Below, piece after piece: positions 39,521-51,639 of a stretch of DNA of 64,000 bases (positions within the stretch are counted from its first letter, which is position 1; each line of letters begins with the position of its first letter). This stretch comes from Chondrus crispus (Eukaryota > Rhodophyta > Florideophyceae > Gigartinales > Gigartinaceae), in assembly GCF_000350225.1 (NCBI RefSeq), contig NW_005179116.1:62001-126000 (forward strand), given 5' to 3'. The notes under the pieces are model-generated. The model had not been told where the DNA came from and made no database searches. It saw only the letters and a program-made list of their open reading frames with translations. A program made the position numbers and the translations under genes.

Positions 39521-41863
39521 TCTAACGCCGTCCCTCGTCACGCGGTGCTTCTGCCTTTCTGATCGTTCCAATCTCCGTACAGCCGCTAGGGCAACTTCTA
39601 TGCTCGTCCGCTTCGCTTTCCGTACGGCGGTCCTCTGTGGGTTTGGAGGACTCCGGCTCACGTGAGCAGGGCGTCCTCCAGCGTCTGATTCAGCTACACG
39701 CGGGCTGCTCCGGGGCATGCGTAGCTCACCGGTCGAGGCGCCCTCCGCGGAGTGGTGGCGTCCGAACCACTCGACGGGGAGGGAGGTGGTAGAGGGTACA
39801 GTACCCGTTTCCCCCCGTGCGTCCGTCGTGCCGGGCCGTGGCGCTCGCCACACCCGGGGGGGATGTGTGTATTGTCCGCGTCACGTGCCCGTGGGCGTGA
39901 CCGGGAGCGACGGGGAGGCGAGCCATTCCGCCTTTTGCATTGCTGTCGCGTGGGAGCCCGCGCCGTTTGTTGCCGGTGGGATAGGTTGGTCGTCCAACCC
40001 CTCAGGTGGCAGGGACCACTCCATACCCCTTGACGCTTCTACCCCCGACCTCGACGCTCGCGAATCCGCCCTGGGTGGTGTCTGGTGCCCTGCTACGGCG
40101 GCATGCCGCGCGCGAGGACCTCGTCGTCTCCTGCAACGCCTCACATCGCGGAGGGGGACTTATGCATCCGGTCCATGGCCCCCTCAGCGGTGTTCTTGCC
40201 GCCACTTGGGCAATCTGTATGGTCCGCTACCGTACGCCCGCCCCGGTGCTTTCGGGTATGCAGCATACGTTTGCCGCCGGTTGTCCATATCCCTCGAACG
40301 CGTCCGCGGTCGCGCCTTACACTATTGTTTGGTAGTGACCGGGGCCGCTCCGACCCCTTTCCTTCTCGTCCTCGCGCACAGCGGGTGCGTTGGGCCCTCG
40401 CGCCTTTGCGTAGGGGACACTCTCGTCGGCGGGCCAGCTTGGAGACAGCACGAGTGGAGGGCGTCCTCGTCGTCTGACCATGTTCCATGCTGCATTAGGA
40501 GGGTGGCGTTCACTCTGCGGAGTTGCACCTCCGTCCTCCGGTCGTACGGAGCGAAGCAGGGTGCTTCACGTGTAGGGGGAGCGGGACGTCCTCCCTAGCG
40601 CCTGTCCGTCTTCAGTCCAGCTTCTTTATCGTGGGGCAGGGAGCGAGTCCGTATGTGCTCCCCTTCTCGCCCAGACACCACCTATGTCTTCCGTTCGTGG
40701 GGCCGGGGAGTTTGGTTCGTTCTGCCCCAAGCCCTGTTGCTCCTCTTCGTGCGGTTGTCTTTCTCGATCGCGTCCTTCCCCGACCACGTTGCATCCCTCT
40801 GACCCTCGTGGTGGACCGCGCACCCGAGTGCTGGCGGTGCTCTGTGCCTTTCGGGGGGGCAGCGGGGGGCTCCCGCTTCCTCTGTCGATTGAGGGAGTGA
40901 GTAGGGAGCTCCCCGTGAGGTCGGAGCTCGCGAATCGTTACTCATGCGTTCGTGCGTAGTCGCGTTGGCTCGCCGGCCACTCCCACGGAATCCTCCTGTC
41001 CCTGGCATCCCGGACCTCCGCTTCGCGCGTCAGTCTCTCGCCTTCGGGGGCGGGAACCGGTGCGTCTTCTCGCTGGTCGCTTTGCGTGTGGCTTTCGACG
41101 CATGCCTCGGGCGGCGTACAGAGGGGGTAGTGCACCTGTTTGCAACCGTACGCGTTTTCAGCTTTGCTGGCTTGCGTTAGTGGCGTGCCGCCCGGGCAAG
41201 TCGTGTGGACGCTCGGCACGTGTCCACGTCAAAGGAGGGGCTAATTTTTCTGATATATTTTGGGCGTGCGGTGGCCGATTGACATCAGGGCCCGTGCTCA
41301 CTGTCGTGCGCGTGAGCGGCGTGCTGTGCCCTTCAGCGCTTATTTTCTTCCCGTTTTTTTCAACGCGCGCACGGTCTCCGTGTACAGGCATACTACAGTG
41401 GTCGTGGCTTGCAGTTTGGTTGCGGTGCGCCCTACCGTGGTGGGCTCGTGTGTATATGGGCACGGGTTCCGACCATTGCATGTGCTGGGAGGGTTCCCGT
41501 TCCGCCCCTCAGCTCGAAAAGGGCGTAGTTGGCTTCCCCGCCAATTGTCTCGTCCGGCTCGGGTGTCGTGATTCCCACAGAGGTCTCTCCTCGTCCAGAC
41601 ATTCCGTACTGTCCGGTTTCTTCGCCTAGCTGTTCGTGGCGCGATCCGTACTGCGTTTTCGGATGCCGGCAGCTGGTATGAAGTCGTATCCCCGGATCTT
41701 CGTTGTCAAATACGTTTTGACTTTTGGCTATGGCCCAAGTTTGTCAGCGATAATACGTGGGTCTGTTCCTTCTTACGCCCCCTGTCTCTAACTGCGAGAG
41801 ACTTATATAACGGTAACGAAACGGTTGATTTTAGCCGTAACGGAACGGTTGAGGGCCCCTTCC
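39521..41863. other. Spacer between aORF and pol in Element 2
   Basis: 2.3 kb without a supported gene. Open stretches such as 39717-40598 are Arg/Pro-rich, overlap each other and have no counterpart I can align in Element 1. Near 41,810-41,850 a TATATAA stretch is followed by two similar GTAACG(G)AAACGGTTGA units. Confidence 0.5.
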
Positions 41864-44800
41864 TCAAGACCGAACGTCCGCGTTCAGGTCCGAAATGAGG
41901 TCCCTACCGCTGCGCACTCGAAGTCGTTTCGCGTAGCGAGACACGAGCTCTTCTGGGACGTGAGTCCGCGCGGTCCAGATGGGCGTGTCGTAATCCGCCC
42001 ACTTGATGAGGAACTCCGGAGTTCCATCCTCCATGACCCGGTGCTTGAGCAGCCGTTCTACTGCGAACTGCGTCCCCTCCATGACCTTGACGGCAAGGTC
42101 ACTGGGTGTAGTCGTGCTCGCCCGAGGCTCGTTCGCCGGTGGGGGTGAGTACACGCAGCGGTCTGCCGGGACGCCCTCGGTCACACCATCGCGGTCGATC
42201 GTGATGGTGCGTTTGTCATTCGCGAGCACTCGGTACGGTCCGACTGCCGGTGATGCGAGTTTGTTCGACGTCTTCCCCCCATCGGAGTGGTTCGGGTACA
42301 CGTAATTCCCGGGCTTAAGACGTGCGTTAATTCTTCGAACGCGCTTGTCGAAGTCGCGTTTGTATTGTGCTGGGGTCCGACGCAAGCTTCCGTAGGCTTT
42401 TTGTATCGTATCGTCCAGCGTTTTTAGGAACTCAGCTCTCTGATTCCCTTTGTCGGCAGGGGGCACGCCATCATCGACTCTTTGAAGGGAGAACTCTGGC
42501 GGTGTCCTGCTGAGCACGAGCTCAAACGGCGTGGTGCGTGTGGTGCGATGTACGTGGGAGCTGCACGCATACGTAAGCGGCCCCACGTACACATCCCAGT
42601 CGTCTTGGTGCTCGCCTACGTAGTTGCGCAGCATTGAGGCGATCGTCCGGTTGTATCGCTCGACTTGTCCGTTCGTCTGCGGATGGTATGCCGACGTAAA
42701 TAGGTTCGTAATCCCGAGAACCCGGCACGTGCTGTGGAAGAACTTGGCGTTGAACTGCGGTCCGTTATACGACAGTAACGTGCGCGGGACGTCGTACTTA
42801 AATACCCAGGCGTCGCAAAACGCGACTGCGACGGCGTATGCGGTAATCGTACGTAGCGCGACGACCTGCGTAAGCTTAGTGAAGCGGTCGGTAATTACGA
42901 GCAGGAACCTTTTTCCTGCCTTCGTCTTGGGGAGCGGACCCAGAATGTCGATGGCCAGGCTCTCGAGCAGCCGAGTTGCCGGGAACAACCTCAAACGGTT
43001 GAGGTGTTTCCGCAACTTAACCCGGTTCATCGCGCACGTCCGACACCCCCGCACAGTAGCCGCGACATCTGCGGCGAGATGGGGCCAGTAGTACTCGCGA
43101 CGTAGCGCGTAGTACATACGGTTCTGGCCCGGGTGTCCCGCGATGGCCGGGTTGTGGCACAGGCGAAGGAGCCTGGCGCGGAGCGTCCGAGGTACCACCA
43201 CCTGTACGATATCAGGGTCGAAGGGGTGTCTCCGCTTGAGCACTCCCTGGTGGTCCTCGAAGAACGCGGAGTCCCGGGACTCTGACTGTCGTGCCAAAAC
43301 GGTTTGGCAGAAGTCATCCACGCGTTGCTCCTCGGCGATCTCCTCAAACGTAAGAGGGGCCGGTAGGTCGTCCTGTGGAGGAGCGACCGTGGAGGCGGGC
43401 GCCCCGACTTCGGGTTCTTCGGCGCGTTCGAGATCAACGGCGTCGAACTCGTCGTTCTCCTCCCAGAACGGACTGGGTCCTCGGAGAACGAGGGCTTCGT
43501 CGTCGCCCCTTGGTTCGTCGCGCGTTCGGACGCGCGACCTTCTTCGTGGCCCAGCTTGGCTTCGCGTTGTCGCGAAGACGTGTTCGACCTTGTGGTCGCA
43601 ATTTTCGGTACAGACGTGGTCCGCGAGCTCGTTCGATACGTCTCGAACGGTCGTACCCTCGTCGAAGGTGGGGATGTCGTCATCCACTTCGATGGCCGGG
43701 CGGGGGTCGCCGGCGACTCTTGGCGACACGAGGCGTGACAAGGCGTCCGGTACTTGGTGCACGCGCCCGGGGCGGTACTGGATGGTGAGATCGTATTCAG
43801 CCAGACGTAGCCGCCACCGGGTGAGCCTTCCGGAACTCTCCGTGAGGGACATGAGCCACCTCAGCGCGTCGTGATCCGTCCGGACGGTGAACTTCGTGCC
43901 TTCAACGTACGGCCGTAGTGTGCGGACGGCCCACACTACGGCGAAGCACTCGCGTTCCGTGGCGCTGTAGTTGCGCTTGCTGTCGTTTAGCGAGTAGGAC
44001 CAATAGCCTACGGGGCGCCCATCGTTTGGCTGGTCGTGCTCTCGGAGCAACGTGCAGCCCAACTGGTAGGCGCTCGCATCTGTGTCGATCATGTACGGAC
44101 GGCCGTACCGCGGAAGGGCGAGGATCGGCGGAGTGATCATGGACTTCTTGAGGTTCTCCAACGCCTCCCGTTGCGCCTCTGTAGGGTTGTAGAAGTCAGG
44201 ATCCGAATCCTTACGCGTCATGTCGGTCAGAGGACGGGCTATCTTCGCGAACCCCTTAACGAATCGGCGGTATACGTTGCACGCCCCGAGGAACGAGCGC
44301 ACTTGCGTCAGCGTCCTCTGGAATGTGAAGGTCTTGAAGGCGTCGGCCGCCGTATCGGCCACACTTAACTTACCTGGGGAAATGACGTGCCCCAGGTAGT
44401 GTACCTTCGGTTGAAAGAAGCTACACTTCTTGAGCTTGAGGGAGATTCCGGCACTCCGCAGCAAGCTCAAGACAATGTCGAGATGCTTTGCGTGTTCTCC
44501 GTGCATCCGTGAGAACACGATGACATCATCCAGGTACACGAGGCATATTTGCCAACGTACGCCAGATAGGATGATGTCGAGTGCGCGTTGGAAGGTGGCC
44601 GGTGCCCCTTTTAGTCCGAACGGCATGCGCGAGTGGCGAAACGTGCCCTTGTGCGTAGTAAACGTGGTCTTATCCCGATCTTCCGGAGCGACCGGGATCT
44701 GCCAATAACCGGAATTGCAGTCCAACGTGGTGAAGACGGCTGCGTCTCCAAGCGAGTCGATGCAGTCGTCCATCCGAGGCAGCCGATACGAATCCGCTGC

Positions 44801-46443
44801 AGTCTTCGCGTTGAGACGCCGGTAGTCCACGCAGAACCGAAGAGATCCGTCTTTCTTCGGTACGAGCACCACCGGGGACGCCCAGTCGGTGCTCGCGGGT
44901 TCGATAACCCCTGCGTTCAACATCTTTTTGACCTCCTTCGCGACCATTTCGCGCATTGCGGGCCGCTTACGGTAGGGCATCGAACGTATCGGCTTCGTTC
45001 CCGGTTCGAGAGGAATGCGGTGTTCCGTCGCTCGTATAGTTCCGAGCGCACCGCTCCACAAGCTGGAGTGCTTACGGAGCATCTCGAGCACGTGGCCACG
45101 GAGCTTTTCGTCGTCGATGTATGACAAGTCGATTTCTTTTTCACAATCCATCGGTGGATTTTCGGGATCCGTCTTCTGCGGGGGTACAGTACTCCCCGCT
45201 GTCGGTTGGTCTTGAGGTGGCCGTTCGTCCGTGACCACCCCTTTCTTCACGACGGTCGTCCGCTCGTCGGAGCTTGGTCGTCCAGCTCCGGCCTTCCCGA
45301 CTTGATCGGTCAAGTCGGTCAGGTGTAGCGCGTGTGCGATCCCCTCGGCAACCGTCCGTTCGGGCGTGAGGATCGCAAGGGGGTTGCGCTTCGCGTATCC
45401 CACGACGGTGTGCTTCGGAAGCCGCCTCTCCCGCCGCGAAAAGTTCGCGACGATGACGTCGAAGGTCTGATTCGGCAGAACCTCGGCGACACCGTTCGTC
45501 AACCTCACTCCATGTCGGTATTGGAGTGAGGGCTTTGGTTCCAGGAACACGAGGCCTCTCCCCGCGGTAGTGACTCGCACTCGGGCTTGCGACATCGCTG
45601 GGATGGTAACCCAGCGGGCGATTCGGATCGCCTGCGGGGCCTCATCCCGTACATCCGGCGGGCTCGTTTGGCGTTCGTGTCGCCTTGTAGGGGGAGTCGG
45701 CTCCCCCTTTCCGCCGACGATGGCTACGGAGCCACCGCGTCGAAGTTCGAGCTTCTGTCCGTCGATGTCGATGCTACGTACGTGGGCATCGATGAACGCC
45801 GTGCCGAGAAGAACGGGAACGGCGAGCTGTTCCGCCACCACGAACGGTATACGGAACGTCGTGTTCCGCAAACGGACTGCAAGGCGGACGACCGCCGTAA
45901 GTCGAAGCGGGTTACTGTTCGCGCCAGCCAGTTGGGGTAACGGCGCGTCCAGTATTACGAAGCGGGTCCAGTCGGGAGGGAGTCGGCCTTCCTAACTAAG
46001 TTGTAGCCCGAACACGTATCGACGGCAATCGTGTGGGGCTTGAAAACGTTACCTTCGGTGGCCACGGAGCCAAGGACGTTATATATCTTGGACGTCATGA
46101 GGCATACAATGCCGTCGACCCTCTTAGGCGCGACCCGCTCGGCCAGAACGTTCCGCCGAGGTCGTCGCCTTCGGGTCTGGCCCCTCCGGCGTTTCCTTCT
46201 GCCCGAGTCGTGGGGCGTCCGCGTCTCAGTGATGCCCCCTCGGGTGCTTGAGTCCGTACATGGCGGACATTTCGTCGGCTCCCTTGGCCTCACAGGAGTC
46301 TGGAGGTCGACCGATTCTTTTCGGTCGTCGGTACTCCCGTCCTTTTCATTACCCATCACCGGGACTACGGGCGTCCTGGTGCTGTCCTCTTCTAACATCG
46401 GGCTTACGGAGGCCTCGACGTTCGCTCCCCCCTGTATCGGCAT
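41864..46443 (-). pseudogene. pol: Pol of Element 2, frameshifted, integrase Asp to Tyr
   Basis: The start is ATG 46443 (MPIQGG, matching MPI at the Element 1 start). The first part reaches the protease site DTCSG (about 46018), then the frame changes near 45,980 and continues for 1,335 codons to 41864. Reverse transcriptase with YLDD, RNase H (IDTDAS, TERECFA), the integrase zinc finger and the chromodomain are all present. In the integrase core the conserved SDNGPQF reads SYNGPQF, so the second catalytic acid is Tyr (codon 42767-42769). By analogy with all DDE integrases that copy cannot integrate DNA. Confidence 0.94.
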
Positions 46444-46583
46444 TGCAGGGGCTACTGTGCTCGCTTCCGGTGGCGAGGGGTGTATTATCGGACAATACCC
46501 CCCGTGACCTAGGCGAGCACGTGGGGACCGGTCGAGTTCGTGGGGACAAGACGGCTCACGCGACCGCGTGGACGTAACCGTCT

Positions 46584-49047
46584 TTACCCTTTTTTCGAAC
46601 TACTGGTGCTATTGGAGCTACCTTCCTGGCTATCGGCGGCCAGGTCTTCTTCCGCTCCTCGGCCCCGTAGGTCGGGACGTCTCACCCACTGCGGCACCAC
46701 GTTATCGGCGAAGTATTCGGGTACTTCTTGACCTTGACCTGCGACGTCGGGACGTCGCAGGATATGGGGGACAGGGAGAACCGGTTCTCCTTCGTGACAC
46801 TCCTCGGGTACGGGATGCCGACCCTCTACCCAATCTTGCAAGTACATGATCGCATTCTGTACTTGTCGAGGTAACCGAGAACGGTCCCGGTCACCTCCCC
46901 TTCCTTGACAGGGATACCTTGTGTCCGCCTGGCGGTAATCGGGTCGATCACGACGATCGAGTTCGTTACGGCGATACCCACCTCCACGTGGGGCGAAGCG
47001 TGCGCCCCCACCCGAACGATTCGGGAAACCTTGACGCGAGGGACGGCCCTCGCCGACTGACTTCCGGAGGAGGTTACGCGCACCGGGGCGCGTCTCCATC
47101 TGGTATCGGTAGTTCCTGTACGCCGTGAACATACGTTGTTCCGGCGACAGGAACGGGCAGGCATACATGTCGTGCCCGTACGTACGGCACAGCCAGCACA
47201 CGTACGCGCTGCCATCCGTTGAGGCGAAGGTCGCCGCGTGACGCCCCTCTTCATCGGTGAGGAGGGGTACGCGAGGGGCTTCGGCTCCTGCATCTCGATT
47301 CGAGATGTCGAGCTCTGCGACCCGGGGGTCCGTACCCCTTGCCACTCTTGGAGTGTGCGCGAAGGCGGTCGCGTAACTGGATGTCGTTCCGGTCGACATC
47401 GGCGTGGGAGGTCGTCCTCCCACGGGCCCCGTTCCTTGCGTAATGAGGACAGGGTCAGCCTGCCACTCATCCTCCCCGACATGGAGGGTAGAAGCGGGCG
47501 AACTTGTTGCGGCGGACTTCGTAGTCCTGCCAGCCTTCCCTGCCGGTTTCGGGTCCGGCAGAGATAACCCGCGCCGGGCGCGGTACGTAGTCCCTTCCGC
47601 CGTGGCGATGCGGCGGATAGTCGGTAGATCGGTCTTCTGGCTGCTTGGCAGCCGCTGAACGGTCTCGGAAACTGCAGCACGGGTCGCAGGTGCGAGTCCC
47701 TGCACGAAGTAGTGTGCGAGGGATTGTTCGGAGAACACTTCCGTGCACCGAAACGCCGCAGTTTCTAACCGGTCCGCAAAGGTGCTCTCCGTTTCGTGGG
47801 GTTTCTGTCGCGCCGTAGCGACAGCGTCGTACGCTTCACCTAACACGTCGTCCGTGAGGTAGCGTTTCAAGAGTTGATTTACGAGCCCCGGCCAGCTCAC
47901 GTCGTCGTGGAGCTGGCCGGCGCGGAGGCTACGCATCGTATAACTCGCATACAGGCGCTCCGCGTCGCGCTCTAAGAAGTGCGCGAGAACTCGTACCGCA
48001 ACACCTTCCGTCAGGTGTTGCGAGTTGAAGGTTATCCGGATATCCTTCAAGAACGGCAGCAGCTGGATTGGGTCCGTACCGTATACGATAGTCAGCGACG
48101 GCGCTGAACTCTTGGATCATCGTATGTACCGGCTCGAGTCCGGGTTCAGCGGGACCCAGCGTGCCGAACAGGGTAACGGGTAACGTACGGACGTCTATTG
48201 GACCGGGTCGCGCGGAGTGGTCCACCGGCGGGTAGCCGCCCCAGCCGGGGTCGACGGAGAACATCGGTTCTCCGGACCCGCCAGCGGCTACTGCACGATC
48301 CGGGTCGTTACGATACGACGCCCGTCCCGTCTGCCACATGTTTCCGGGGGCATTTGGCAGAGCTTGAGATTCGGACGCGACGTTGGCGTCCGTCGGAGGT
48401 CGTCTTTCTCCTGCGTCCCGACTGGGATCGGCCACAGTTGGCCGCCATCCTTGCCGGGCGGCAGCGTCCGGAGGTACAGCACCACCGGTCCCTCTCGTGG
48501 GGGCACCGGGCAGCCTTGCGGCCATGGTACGTTCCAAGTCACGGGCACGCTGCCGCGTGGACTCCAGCTCAGTGGTGAGGTGCGCGAAGGCGCCAAGTTG
48601 CTCCGCCGAGGGGTGTTGACGAGCGTCAAGACGTCTCGTCGAGATCGGCCTCGCGGGACGACCTTCCCCATACGTAGCGTGATTCTCGGGACGCGAGTCT
48701 TCGACGAGCACCAGTCGCGATTGCAACTGGTCGACCAGTGCTCGGAGATTCTCCAGCGACTGGGTGAAGCGGTCGAACCTCCCCTCGCGGATGGATCGGA
48801 GCTCTTCCATGCAGCGCGAATAGACGGCGTCTGTAACGTCGATACGGAGGGAAGTACGGACTTCCTCGATGTAGTCTGCGATGCGGTCGAACATCGCCGC
48901 CGCTTGTCCTTCGGGGGACTCGGGCGACGGTTCGCGGTCTCGGAGACCAGCGTCTCCGTCGCCGAACGGCGGTGATGGGGCGTGCATAGCGGCCGCCCTC
49001 GGATCCGCCGGTTCGGAGCGGATCGAGGTGGCGTATTCTTGACTCAT
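46584..49047 (-). pseudogene. gag: Gag of Element 2, with internal deletion and frame change
   Basis: ATG 49047 begins MSQEYATSIRSEPAD, as in Element 1. Around 48,080 the two frames meet: the first ends after SAVADYR, the second resumes at DPIQLLPFLKDIRITFN. About 40 residues present in Element 1 between these points are missing, so a deletion that is not a multiple of three caused the shift. The rest is well preserved: HLTEGVAVRVLAHFLERDAERLY, one CCHC knuckle (CWLCRTYGHDMYAC) and an Arg/Gly-rich tail. The open frame extends upstream across the PBS into the LTR, with an ATG at 49131. Confidence 0.9.
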
Positions 49048-49103
49048 CTCGACGCATACGGACGCAGAGGAAAAGGAAAGTCTTCTCCGAAGGATCTCAG
49101 GGT

Positions 49104-49122
49104 CTTCTAGGTCGGGAGACCA
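49104..49122 (-). other. Primer-binding site of Element 2
   Basis: TGGTCTCCCGACCTAGAAG on the minus strand, one base after the LTR, identical to that of Element 1. Confidence 0.78.
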
Positions 49123-49123
49123 C

Positions 49124-49742
49124 TGTAGCATAAACACCCCTAAACGGATAGGGGTGTATGCTTAGTCCTGGAAGACCCGTACGTACGAGAAGACGGGGAA
49201 AGTCGGACCAGCTAACGAAACCAGAGCACGGGCCCGGGTAGCGTGGTAGAGCGGGATCGGGGGGAGGACGCGCACACGCGCGGGCCGATCTACGCCTCGA
49301 CGCCCCGGAGCAGCGCTGGGTTACGTTCCAGCGCTGACGGGCGGAGGTGAATCTAGGCTCGCTCGCGTGCTCGCGCGTCCTCTACTCACGCTCGGTCTCG
49401 CCTTAAGGTAGCTAACGGAAGCTTCCTTAGGGTAAGCTGGAAGTCAGACCTAGGCGGTAGGTCGTGGACAAGTCCTTCCTTGTCCCCCCTTCGCCGCCGG
49501 TGCGCTCCGTTATTTAATATACAATTAGTCTATCCTAACTTAGTACAGTACGTACTGTACTATGCGGTACTACAGTAGTCGGCACTGTCAGCGGACAGGG
49601 CTGACTGTATACGCGTCGTACACGTATGGTACGCGTGAGGGCGCGTGCGCCCCTACACGTGTGGTACAGGCCCTCTGTAAGGTCCGTACCTTAGAGATTC
49701 GGATCCAATTTCTAATCTAATCCTTTTGGTAGTTATACTACA
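49124..49742 (-). repeat. 5' LTR of Element 2 (619 bp)
   Basis: Same length as 36249-36867, with five substitutions seen. The 22 bp palindrome is at 49541-49562. It is followed on the plus strand by the duplicated GTTTC (49743-49747). Confidence 0.94.
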
Positions 49743-49747
49743 GTTTC

Positions 49748-50030
49748 AATTACGTCGCACTCTCTACCGCCTCTAAAATCACAGGGCGCTGTACACTGCA
49801 CCCGAAAATATTAGAGCTCCCCTAGGACGTTCCTGGAGCAGGCCGAGACCGGCGCGTCGGATCCCCCTCTACATAGTACAGTACCCTTGGTAATGTACAA
49901 CGTAGTATATACGAGCGTGTTCGTCTCTCTTATCACAGAGCAAAGTAAGACAGAACACGACCTGGGGATAAGTCGCAGCAGTTAGCACTTGCAAAAGCTT
50001 TAATGTATGTCACAAAAATGTGACTCTCCC
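49748..50030. other. Interior of element E right of Element 2
   Basis: Untranslated sequence between the two convergent Harbinger genes, continuing 36162-36243 of the left side. I see no RNA gene or other feature. Confidence 0.6.
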
Positions 50031-51138
50031 TCAGTGACCGCAATGTGTGGATGTCTCATTGAGAATATCCTTCATCTGCATGCTTCGAGGCCTCGAAGCC
50101 GGCTTAGAAATGTAATCACCAGAGAAATAGGATGTATGTATCTCAGTTGGAAGCCGGTCATCATCATCGGGATGATTAAATTCTTCTCCATTTGCGATCA
50201 ATGCGTGTTCAGAACTCGAATCCTCACCATAACAAGCCGCTTCCGTTGGACAGGTGCTTAACTCTTCGTCCAAGTCCTTTTCCAAATCGGCGAGCATCTT
50301 TCTTTCGGTAAGGCGGAGGTATTTCGATCTCGCTTGTGCGCTCACCCCCACGCTCGAAAAAAATTCTCGTTGTTCTCTCAGCTTCGCCAGTACCAAAGCC
50401 TTTTCTGCAACAATTGCTTTTCTTTGTTGCACTTTTCCTAGAAATTCTAGCTTTTCGTTTGCTTCTTTTTTGACGCATAGTGCATTGCTCAGGTTCTTCG
50501 TCTTTTTGACGCCTACAGGTCGAGAGATAGCGTCTGGCACTTGCACCTCCGGTGCTCGTGTTTCCTGCGACTCTTCTATCGGATTCCCTCCTCATCATAT
50601 ATTGCTGCAGCAGCCTCTGCTCGCTTTTTCTGAGCATTTCTACGCTTCTCGGCTTTGGTTGTCACTTCATCGATAGATGTCCAAATTCTTGTGCTCGACA
50701 AGAATTTCCAAGCTTCAGGAAATGGGAAAGGTCGAACGGGCTCGACGGGATCGGGAGAACAGTACAAGTACATTTCTGTTGCAGAACTTACCTGGCCATT
50801 GTACATAGCTGTAGCAACTCGCTTATGATCTGAATCTGTGACATTACCGGTCATCGCTGCCTTAATCCTTTTCATGTTTGCCTCCATTTTCATGCATGCT
50901 GCTTTGATATCCTTAAATCTTTGCTGGACTGAGCAACCGGAACGTGATTGCAGAGAGGTAGTAGCACATCTCCCTGCTCGCAATGGTTTGTAATTAAATC
51001 GTTGTACCGCTCGGCAATCTGAGCTTCGAAAGTTCCTTTCTGCTGCGACGATCCAGTTACCGCGTTTTCAGATACCCCCATGTACGCCTTGCATGCTAAG
51101 ACGTCCTCAACGGGCGTCCATGACTTTCCCCTTCCCAT
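50031..51138 (-). pseudogene. Harbinger Myb/SANT-like accessory protein, frameshifted
   Basis: The second standard gene of PIF/Harbinger elements; the Myb-like protein helps the transposase find DNA ends and enter the nucleus in studied members. It starts MGRGKSWTPVEDVLACKAYMGVSE at 51138, with the family's SSQQKGTF--QI-ERY-DLI block. The frame changes near 50,975: SVQQRFKDIKAACMKME, FPFPEAWKFL and so on. It changes again near 50,570 to RPVGVKKTK, the typical RP-G-K-AK motif, then a Lys/Glu/Leu-rich helical tail and an acidic end at 50031. Two breaks make it a pseudogene unless introns are involved. Confidence 0.82.
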
Positions 51139-51456
51139 GACAGCCAAACAGGAGAAGCAGGAGGTATATGTTAGTAAAAAGAAAGGGGGAGGAGATGTGC
51201 GTACCTCTGTCATGCCTGATAAATGAATTTCCATGTGTACGTGTGCGCAGTATGGAATACCTTCGCGCGCTCTTTCCGTCACAAAACAGTGAAGGACGGC
51301 AATGGGCAGCTTGGGTAGCACGTAAAAGTGGCGGGAACCGTATGACTGGAAATAACCCGTAGGTCAGGCGAAGGGGATGGGAGCGGCGGTGGCGAGAAAG
51401 GCAGGACGAGAAATGCCAAGATTTGTGCTTCACGTGTGCAACGGCGCGAATAGATC

Positions 51457-51580
51457 GGGTCTATTGCCGGGTCTATTTCGGGGTCTGAATAGATCCTGCG
51501 ATAGACCCACGGTGTTTTTTGGTAGGGATAGACCCAGTGTTTTTTTGAACGAGTGGAGACGAAATTGTCTAATGGGTCTA
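51457..51580. repeat. Subterminal repeats of element E
   Basis: GGGTCTAT(T) occurs at 51457, 51469 and (GGGTCTA only) 51574, and inverted (ATAGACCC) at 51501 and 51528. Near the left end it occurs at 34574 and 34662. Clustered short motifs near both ends are typical binding sites for Harbinger proteins. Confidence 0.6.
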
Positions 51581-51621
51581 AAAGTCATGGGCCATAGATC
51601 ATTACACCCAAAAAACACCAA

Positions 51622-51636
51622 CCAGTGGAGATGCTC
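51622..51636 (-). repeat. Right terminal inverted repeat of element E
   Basis: Exact reverse complement of 34556-34570, followed by the duplicated TGA. Confidence 0.9.
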
Positions 51637-51639
51637 TGA

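Larger units (their letters stand above)
36249..49742 (-). mobile_element. Element 2: 13.5 kb family-1 Ty3/gypsy element inserted in Harbinger element E
   Basis: Minus-strand order: LTR, PBS, gag, pol, spacer, plus-strand aORF, polypurine tract, LTR. The 619 bp LTRs differ at only five positions that I can find, and a clean 5 bp duplication flanks them. The coding parts are not clean: gag has a deletion and frame change, pol a frame change after the protease active site and a substituted integrase catalytic residue, and the aORF a frame change. Encoded proteins are closely similar to Element 1's. Confidence 0.95.
34556..51636. mobile_element. Element E: PIF/Harbinger transposon, split by Element 2
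   Basis: The termini GAGCATCTCCACTGG (34556-34570) and its exact reverse complement (51622-51636) are flanked by the same three bases, TGA, at 34553-34555 and 51637-51639. A 3 bp duplication of T-N-A type is usual for PIF/Harbinger. The 3.6 kb left after removing Element 2 encodes the two standard proteins: a DDE_4 transposase (plus) and a Myb/SANT-like protein (minus), convergent. Both are damaged. Similar GAGCATCTCCA termini are common in plant Harbinger-type elements, from memory. Confidence 0.92.

Noticed and set aside
39717..40598. 293-codon open frame in the Element 2 spacer
   Set aside because: Low complexity with many overlapping frames on both strands and no match in Element 1's spacer.
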